Shown one piece after another: positions 57,204 through 64,000 of a stretch of DNA of 64,000 nucleotides (position 1 is its first letter; each line of letters opens with the position of its first letter). A program made the position numbers and the translations under genes. Under the pieces are notes generated by a model. That model was given only the letters and a program-made list of their open reading frames with translations. It was not told the origin of the DNA and did not search any database. This stretch comes from Gibbula magus (lineage: Eukaryota > Mollusca > Gastropoda > Trochida > Trochidae). The stretch lies in assembly GCA_936450465.1 (NCBI GenBank), contig OW388302.1:58158459-58222458 (forward strand), in the 5' to 3' direction.

Positions 57204-57525
57204 TCGAATGACGAAACTCATTGAAAGTACCACTTGCGGTTAATTTTGTAGTCATTATGCTTCGATCACATTTACTGATAAACTTGATGTATACGTCTGC
57301 TTGCTTATGATACATACATATCACACGTATTCCGTTTGGTTTTTTCTCAGCGTAGTATATATTTGACATTTCTTTTGGATATATTTGTTCATGTTGAAAT
57401 AAATTATTAAACACCGTTCTTAAAAATGGAAAGTCTCTTTCATTATATAGATTAAAGTTCAAAAGCTATAAAATTAAAAAAGGAACGTACCAAAATAGTA
57501 AAAGAATCAATTGGCTGTGTTTAGA
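57204..57525 (-). other. duplicated 5' flank of PAN exon, locus 4
   Basis: Shares CGAATGACGAAACTCATTGA, ATGCTTCGATCACATTTACT, CTGCTTGCTTATGATACATA and CACCGTTCTTAAAAATGGAA with the other copies. This is the intact counterpart of 27823-28130. Confidence 0.6.
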
Positions 57526-57527
57526 GT

Positions 57528-57996
57528 TACATACATACAGACACTCACATATACAACACTCACATATACAACACTCACATATACGCACACTCACATATAC
57601 ACACACTCACATACATGTATACATACAGTTACATATACACACACTCACACATACACACAGTCACATATATACCCACTCACATATACAAACACTCACATAT
57701 ACACACACTCATATATACACACACACTCACATACATGTATACACACAGTTACATATACACACACTCACACATACACACACTCACATATACACACACTCAC
57801 ATATACACACAGTTACATAAACACACAGTTACATATACACACAGTCACATATACACACACTCACATTTACACACACTCACATATACAAACACTCACATAT
57901 ACACACACTCACATATACACACACACGCATACATGTATACACACGGTTACATATACACACACTCACACATATACACACTCACTCATACACATACTC
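57528..57996. repeat. CA-rich 14 bp satellite
   Basis: About 33 units of the ACACACTCACATAT repeat. The 182- and 178-codon frames over it are repeat artefacts. Confidence 0.95.
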
Positions 57997-58149
57997 AAGT
58001 TGGTCAAACAGAGGTTGTACCACAGACACGCATTGATAATTACATGTACACACGGGTGATGATAATCAGATGTTCGCTGCTTCCAGGGTGCTCTCAGTAT
58101 CAAGAAGAGATTCTACGTTTTCAAGTTCAAGATTCAAGTTTTATTTCCT

Positions 58150-58870
58150 AGTAGAAGAGGCTACTGAAACAGCTTCTTTGTTATATTATAAACCTCTAGT
58201 GACGTCACTCTATTGTCTCACCGGGGTCTTCTTTTACCGAATTAATCTCTGCCAGTAGTTTCCGGGCAGTATTTAGGAAAGCTCTGGGAATTATTGAGTA
58301 AATGCCAGGTGCTAATGTGTTTTGAATGATTATTTATAAAGTCGAATGTTTTTTTGAAGACTTATCAGTATATGAAATCTTTCTCCTAATGAACACTATT
58401 TTAAAATAACACAACTTTGAAATATCGTAATCATTAAATTTACAAATTGGTGTTAGACAGGGCTGTGTACTTAGTCCTTTTTTATTCTGTTTTTTTATTT
58501 ATGAATGAATCGGCTATGCAGATTGAAAAAAAAGTGCATAAATGGTATCCAATTACAATCAGATTGACCTTTTCAGAATTTTGGATGTAGAAATAAGTCC
58601 AATTCTATTGAAATTTGGGGATATCATCATTTTGACCAAATAGAGAAAGTTCATTTTTTTTGCCTGTAAGAAATTTCCTTGGGTAAAGATGAACATAGGT
58701 AGGTATCCGCTTAAAATTAATTTGTAAGTTAAAGTAATCAAATACTGGCTGAGAATCTTGAGTTTGACCGGGTACCGCTTACCAAAAAAAAATGTTATGA
58801 AATGATGATTTTATATGACCAAATTTGACTCATGAACTGGGAAACGGATTTTCCCAAAAATATTATTCTC
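58150..58870 (+). mobile_element. LINE family 1, copy D (RT relic)
   Basis: Leader AGGCTACTGAAACAGCTTCT at 58159, GVRQGCVLSPF-like near 58450, then the same internal deletion as copy B (pieces near 58560 and 58670). Stops throughout. Confidence 0.65.
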
Positions 58871-58899
58871 AACAGGTTTAAAGAAAGCCCTCAGCCTTG

Positions 58900-61070
58900 G
58901 GAAGTCGGCCCTTCCGAATTCTGATAATGCATGCTGTGTCTGTGAAGTACAAATACATCATGAAAAGTATCTAAACTCAGTATCACACCATCTACCCAGG
59001 CTCGAGTCACACGTCCAACCCAGTCTAGTGTTTTACATAATAGATAGAGGACGAGAAGCAGTACATTATCGGGATATAAATGTACGGGTTTGAGAGGGTT
59101 GGACAAACTTACATCTCCATCCTACAAAGATGTTCATGACAACATTTCACATTCCTTTATCCTTCATTGGCTATAAAGACTGAGTGGTATTTAGAATGAA
59201 TCAGTTCACACAATGGCTCAATCATGGACAGCCCAGGGACAAGCATAACACTCATTCAGGAAAGGTAACTTTATTTTTTTACTCCTTACTTTTTAAATGT
59301 GTATTTTTAAAATTCAATCTAACTTTCATTAAATTGGTTTGTTTAATAACAGTTATTGTTTTTTTGTATTTTTGTATTTCATCACGTTAAGTTGCTTGTT
59401 GAGCTGGATATATCAAAATGCAAATTGTAATATCTATTGTTGCATATGCTATTGTGCATCCCGTCTATATTGCATATTCATTATTCCAGGTTACTGCAGC
59501 AACGAAATTGTACTCGAACCGTCTATGGGAAAGAATGTAGCATCATACTGGACATCGTCGGACGCTGTGTGATGATACAGGGGTTTCAGGGAGACGCAAT
59601 GCAACGAAAGCATTTGACTGTGCTCTAATTAATGAAAGAGATGTGATGCAGACTGCTCAGAAATGACCAAGCGTCTTGGAATACAAATTCATATCTATCG
59701 TATGCGGGAATATCTGTTGATGAGACAAAGAAACTGTATAGTGACATCATCAACTGTATATCTGAAGCAAGCCAAAATCCTACCTGAATATCACTACAAA
59801 CCTCATACAAAGCCCTGCTGGTTGAGTGAACTGAAACACGTCCATGCATAACGGAGACATACAAGGGAAGCCTGGATAAGTGAAGGGAGACCACGGGAAC
59901 TAAATGTGAACTCCTATAGAGCTTGAAAATTCTTCAAAAATGATTTTAGGGAAAGGCTATTTTTAACGAATCCAAGGCTCCTCATGGATTCTCCATTGCG
60001 TAATAGTGCTCTCTTTTTGAAGTTAATTAATAAAAGGAAAGGTAAATCTAGTAACTTCTGCCCGCATCTCATCATAAAGGACTCAGAAATTTGGGATTCA
60101 CAGGCAATATGTGAAGAGTTTGCAGACACATATCCGTTACTACTCCTCTATCTATTACAGATTTTGATGATCGTAATAGTGTTGACAAACAAAGTAGATA
60201 AACTCCGGAGTTCATATTCAACATGTCATATCAGTACTCAGCAGACCCTAGTTGACAGTCAAGAACTAGATACTTTGATTCAAACGTTGAACAAGGAAAA
60301 GTCACCAGGAGCAGATAAAGCATGAAATGAGCATCTAGTCTGTGGTGGCAAAACTACAGCGCTGGTTAAACATTTCAACAAAATGATTCAAACTGGACAT
60401 ATACCCGATCCATGCAAACCTGGAGTAAACACGGGAGGAAATCAGTCAAAAGCCGATCCAGGGAATTACAGAACAATCACTTTCCCCCAACATACCAAAT
60501 CAACAGCAGCAGGGATATCAATCAGAAATCGGACCAACTACAGCATCATTCTATGTTTCATCATACTCTGGAACTTGGTAAAATAGTGTTTGGAGCCTTT
60601 CCACATAATAAACGAGCCTTTGTTACCGTTTGGCATAATGTTCTGTTTATGGTCTGGATATTACTGGTCGACACCTACACAGACATTCATTATACTATCG
60701 GGGTTAATGGTACACACTCAAAACAATTTCCAGTTGACAAGTTGTCAGACAAGGGGGTGTTTTATCAACACTTATGTACCTTATCTTCATAGATGACTTA
60801 CTACATAAATTGGAGAAGCCAAATGAAATTATGATAGCCAACCTCAAACTCGGTAATCCAACGCTAGCAGACGACCTCCCTCTGTCAGCATTGTCCGTAC
60901 GAGGTCTACAGGAGTTTCTCACTGTAGTTTCAGAAAACACAAGAAAATGGAGATATAAAGTACCTACAGCTAAATGTAAAGACATAGCCTTTGGCTCCAG
61001 ATCCAACACTTAAGATGTATTATCAAACTAACTGACAGAAATATTGAAACTAGTGAACTATTTCATTAGT
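58900..61070 (+). mobile_element. LINE family 2, copy D (RT relic)
   Basis: SDNACCVCEVQIHHE-like near 58925, KPCWLSELKHVHA near 59810, HLIIKDSEIWDSQAI near 60065, NKEKSPGADKA near 60290, HLVCGGKTTALVKHFNKMIQ near 60335, ADPGNYRTIT near 60455, VFGAF near 60590, IFIDDLLHKLEKPNEIM near 60785, LADDLPLSALSVRGLQEFL near 60865 and IAFGSRSNT near 60985. It lacks the 136 bp insertion found in copies B and C. The 59160-59620 stretch is foreign to the element. Confidence 0.75.
59480..59575 (+). pseudogene. possible F5/8-type lectin exon relic
   Basis: After a TTATTCCAG acceptor the plus strand reads CSNEIVLEPSMGKNVASYWT then SSDAV and stops. The GKNVASYWTSSDA stretch resembles the first strand of F5/8-type lectin domains, the family seen at 1074-1267. 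Too short to be sure. Confidence 0.2.
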
Positions 61071-61182
61071 AATATGTAATAGGGCGATTTGTTATATGCA
61101 ACAAAAAGATTAATTTTTCGATCAAACTAAAGGAATGTAATGTAATATTTTATATTCAATATGTTGGTTTGTTAAAATTGAC

Positions 61183-61371
61183 CTTTTACAGATAAGTATT
61201 TATCATACAGTATTTCATAACAGATGACTCGAATGACTGTCTGAAGCTCGGTCAGATTGCCTGCAGGTGGGATGCCATCAACAAAATGTAGCTCCTGAAA
61301 CTGAACCCTGCCGTCTTCCTCTGCTATACACATTAATGTAGCTTTCTCCATAGGCAATTCTTCGATGGAGC
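61183..61371 (-). CDS. candidate internal exon, unknown protein
   Basis: A 189 base open minus-strand segment between an AG acceptor (GAGATAG) and a GT donor (AAAG then GTCAAT). It reads SIEELPMEKATLMCIAEEDG, RVQFQELHFVDGIPPAGNLT, ELQTVIRVICYEILYD, KYLSVK. Its composition looks coding rather than random. I recognise no domain. It may belong with the exon at 61731-61809, but the phases do not match for direct joining. Confidence 0.35.
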
Positions 61372-61730
61372 CTATCTCTCAAAGAGTCATCCAAATCCAC
61401 ACAAACATGGTTCTTTATTTCAGAGGCTATTAATAGGTCGAACTCCCATTACGTTGGCCTTTTGCCTTTTATCTCATTCTTTCTGACACCAAGTAAAGAA
61501 TCTGCCACGTTGATATGTTATGTTTCTCTTTTGAATACAATAATCTTTTTTGTCTATTGTTATTGCCAGTGCCAAAGTCAATTCCCTTCATCATCAATTT
61601 AAAAAATGTTGTATATTTCAAGAACATATTCATATGTTGTTGAACTTAAAATGGAAGACATTACCTCTTCAATTTTCCAATCTTTGACAGTGGCGGTAAA
61701 AAAACTGTAATCATCGTTGGCTAAACTTAC

Positions 61731-61809
61731 TTTAGTTTTCCCCCTTGAAGATTTCAAGACAATATAAGGCTCAGTGTTACATGGCTTATGCCGTCGACAA
61801 CCTTTTTGT
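61731..61809 (-). CDS. 'K' exon: short cysteine- and basic-rich exon
   Basis: A 79 base exon between a strong pyrimidine-rich acceptor (TTTTTTGGTCTTTCAG) and a perfect donor (AAA then GTAAGT), encoding QKGCRRHKPCNTEPYIVLKS then SRGKTK. The hydrophobic run upstream of it (FWLSFLLPFIFW) is most likely just the translated pyrimidine tract. Degenerate copies lie at 31303-31360 and 43130-43185, each just past a LINE family 2 copy, so this exon was part of the duplicated cassette. The parent protein is unknown. Confidence 0.5.
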
Positions 61810-62009
61810 CTGAAAGACCAAAAAATAAAAGGTAATAAAAAGGACAACCAAAATAATACTTTAAGTCTTTCTTGAAATGGGATAAAATTTATGTTTTTTT
61901 CCTCAATTTCCATTTATAAATATATTTATAAGCAATATTAGATCAAAAGTGTCATATGTATGAAAGGTGGGTGAAGACCCTAAAAGGATCAACTCACATT
62001 GAAGATATT

Positions 62010-62141
62010 TAGAGAATAACCAACGAGGTACGAGTGATTACGGGAAATATGCACGAGTGGAAAGGCTCGCGACTGTGAACATCATTTTGACGATTGCACA
62101 TTTCCGTAATCACGTACCGAGTTGGTTATTCTATATATTTC
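62010..62141. mobile_element. hairpin MITE-like element, copy 2
   Basis: AGAATAACCAACGAGGTACG .. GTGATTACGGGAAATATGCA and the inverse GTAATCACGTACCGAGTTGG .. TTATTCTATATA. Same family as 45207-45352, with a different loop. Confidence 0.75.
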
Positions 62142-62739
62142 CCTTTACATTCAATTAAATACACATTTACGAACGACATACGTTTCTTTTTATTTTTGAG
62201 ACTGAAGAAAATGGCATTGATCAGCTGATTTGTATTCATTCACGTGTTACACCGAACAGTGGGCAAACACTATGCAAAATAGGTCTTTAATAAAACGACG
62301 AGAAACTACTATATTATTATTCTGTTTCTATAACCCATAACATATATCATATATGACGCACATTTACATTATAATTACATTAAGATACAACCTGAATGTA
62401 TTTAATAAGTACACAATTACGCCTCAGTGCAGTACCAACAGTATGAATGACTGACGCGGTGAGTGACTTAACAGCATAGCGTTGAAACGAAAATTGGAAA
62501 AACCTGTCAATTTTTAAAACGACAACGGTTAAAAGTAGTAATGCCCACATGAAGAATCTACAACGAATGCATAGAATCAAATTGGTATGTCAAAAGGGTC
62601 AACCAATCTGAGATTTGATCAATATTTCGTCTCAGGAATGTGGATTTAGTTCACGTCACGGCATGTTGACCGTAGATCCACAACAAAGAACGATAACTCT
62701 AATCGGACGTTTACTGACAGTGAAGTCGTTGGAGATTAT
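62142..62739. other. spacer, nothing certain
   Basis: A minus-strand frame MWALLLLTVVVLKIDR followed by a CAG/GTTTTT site near 62495-62550 resembles a signal-peptide exon, but has no downstream partner that I can identify. Confidence 0.35.
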
Positions 62740-62990
62740 GAATACAACACCAAATATTGGACCCATGAAGTGTGTACCAAGGGAAATATTTAGTTTAATG
62801 GAGGCCGAATGTAGATACACTGGGTGGAAAGGGACGCCCTTGTGAACAATTTTTATCGTGGATTGATTGAACTTCAGTCCTGATGTCAAACGCATCGACA
62901 GGTTTGATATCATTCTGCACGCTTTTTCTGATTCAGAAACAACGAAAATAGTGCATAGATTGTCCAATATTTCCTGATGTTGTCTCTCGT
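62740..62990 (-). mobile_element. LINE RT relic
   Basis: The minus strand reads LDNLCTIFVVSESEKACRMI, RLTSGLKFNQSTIKIVHKG and LGTHFMGPIFGVVF. Their order and spacing fit the RT palm strands after the active site of Jockey-like LINEs (.. GLKFNxxKTxxVHF .. FLGLIFD ..). It is short and decayed. The plus-strand frame opposite is a shadow. Confidence 0.5.
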
Positions 62991-63254
62991 TGATGGTGAG
63001 GTAGATGCCTAATTATTTATGAGTTGAACATTCTCGTGTCTTGAACTGTTAAAAATGATCGTCAATAAAGTGTCAATTAAAGTAATAATGACAATGTAGC
63101 TAAATACATATATTATAATTTCGAATACAGAACATGTAATAAAGTTCATATTTTTATATTCTTGATATCTGTTTTTATTTTTAAAATCGAAATGTGTGAC
63201 CGAGTTCGGCACTTTCTATTTATCAATAAAACAAGAAAGTTGTACCATCAACCA

Positions 63255-63365
63255 ATCGTCATGTCATTCTCTGGCTACTGACCAATCAGCGTTGAGAAAG
63301 AGCACATGTGCGAATATCACAAAAATAATCACCTGTGTATCCTAACCCGTATGGGTAATATATAT
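63255..63365 (-). repeat. copy of the TATTACCCAT element, partial
   Basis: Inverted relative to 44943-45060: ACCCGTATGGGTAATATA, AAAATAATCACCTGTG and GACCAATCAGCGTTGAGAA match it. Confidence 0.55.
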
Positions 63366-63764
63366 ATGTAATACCTGTGTGTCCACAGTTCAATTCCAGC
63401 CATTGTGAACATTTGGCCAAAAGTTCTTAGTTAATCTACAATTAAACAAAATATGAACAATAGATTCATGCTCAGTCAGTTACTTGTCACAAGCCTCATT
63501 TTAATTAAATTGGTATTTACAGGTAAAATTCTGTGATTTGCATCCATCTTAATTTTCGATCCGGTGTGGTTTTTTAATGGTTTAATAAATATATTAAGCC
63601 AATTAACATCGATCAATTCCCATTTCTCAATTACTTTAAGTCTTTCATAGTTGTCAATTAATTAGGAGATAAACCTATGGTGTTTGAAAATCAGAGACAC
63701 GTTAAACTCGATTGATAGCAAGTAAATTTAGACATGAAACTGAACGCGTAGCAAGTAGAGCACA

Positions 63765-63935
63765 CTTTAGAATCAGCCGTTTGTTCGGATAGATTGTGAC
63801 GTCACAATGGTAGACATGTCAATATGCGGTGAAGCGGCGCTAAAATCAGAGGAGGTTCAATCCAGCATTGATCACGTTTGATTTTTCTGGAGAACCAACC
63901 AGAAGCGAGTATCCAGCAATGCCATGGTAGAATCG
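63765..63935. repeat. dispersed repeat shared with 33165-33310
   Basis: Inverted copy of the sequence in the locus 3 intron: AATCAGAGGAGGTTCAATCC, GATCACGTTTGAT, GAGTATCCAGCAATGCCATG and GTAGAAT all match. No coding potential. Confidence 0.65.
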
Positions 63936-64000
63936 AACATAATAAGTATTTTATCTTTTTACACGCAAAAAGATTCCTAATAGCTAAGCATTTGTTGTTG

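Noticed and set aside
57511..58151. Open frames of 182 and 178 codons
   Set aside because: Same satellite as at 26.4 kb.
61810..61913. Hydrophobic run FWLSFLLPFIFW as a membrane segment of the K exon
   Set aside because: It is the translation of a pyrimidine-rich acceptor tract ending in TTTCAG and is probably intronic.
62615..62845. 76-codon plus-strand frame as a gene
   Set aside because: The opposite strand shows ordered reverse-transcriptase blocks, a better explanation.

Overview
The window is nuclear genomic DNA from an animal, most probably a gastropod mollusc. It is AT-rich and intron-bearing, with GT-AG splice sites. It is crowded with degenerate non-LTR retrotransposons, tRNA-derived SINEs, a DIRS relic, small hairpin DNA elements, minisatellites and a BED-finger hAT transposon. 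A SINE and a LINE here share a 3' tail (GTTAAAC followed by AACTCAC or CTCAC repeats) that I associate with gastropod genomes; this lineage call rests on memory and has not been searched. No rRNA, CRISPR, operon or intact tRNA gene was seen.

Layout. 1-1.8 kb: minus-strand exons of a fucolectin-like (F5/8-type lectin) gene, running off or ending at the left edge. 1.8-9.3 kb: gene-poor DNA with simple repeats. 9.4-10.9 kb: a DIRS reverse-transcriptase relic, then a SINE with a 10 bp target duplication. 11.2-11.6 kb: 50 bp minisatellite. 12.6-13.4 kb: an unrecognised minus-strand coding region broken by a frameshift. From 14.4 kb onward a cassette recurs on the minus strand: a signal-peptide exon with a four-cysteine PAN/apple-like motif, then a phase-matched terminal exon of ankyrin repeats. 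Four ankyrin exons (15.0, 20.3, 31.9, 43.9 kb) pair with four PAN exons (17.1, 22.5, 34.6, 57.2 kb), and a fifth PAN locus at 27.8 kb keeps only its 5' flank. The last two cassettes also carry the same pair of LINE fragments, a (CA)-rich satellite, a small 'K' exon and a SINE, so the region grew by segmental duplication.

The duplicated cassettes are at different stages of decay. Locus 1 is intact with a GT donor. Locus 2 has a GC donor and an in-frame stop. Locus 3 has a GA donor. Locus 4 has a GT donor, but its two exons lie 12.3 kb apart with an intact hAT transposon (49336-54550) and other repeats between them. The hAT sits in one arm of a ~390 bp inverted repeat whose other arm preserves the empty site, so its ends and 8 bp target duplication can be read directly.

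The most unusual structures are: a 3.5 kb insertion at 38898-42430 whose ends carry clusters of a 16 bp palindrome (AGACGGCATGCCGTCT); a minisatellite that appears to be an amplification of the last 30 bp of an ankyrin coding exon; and the secreted-PAN plus ankyrin gene architecture itself.
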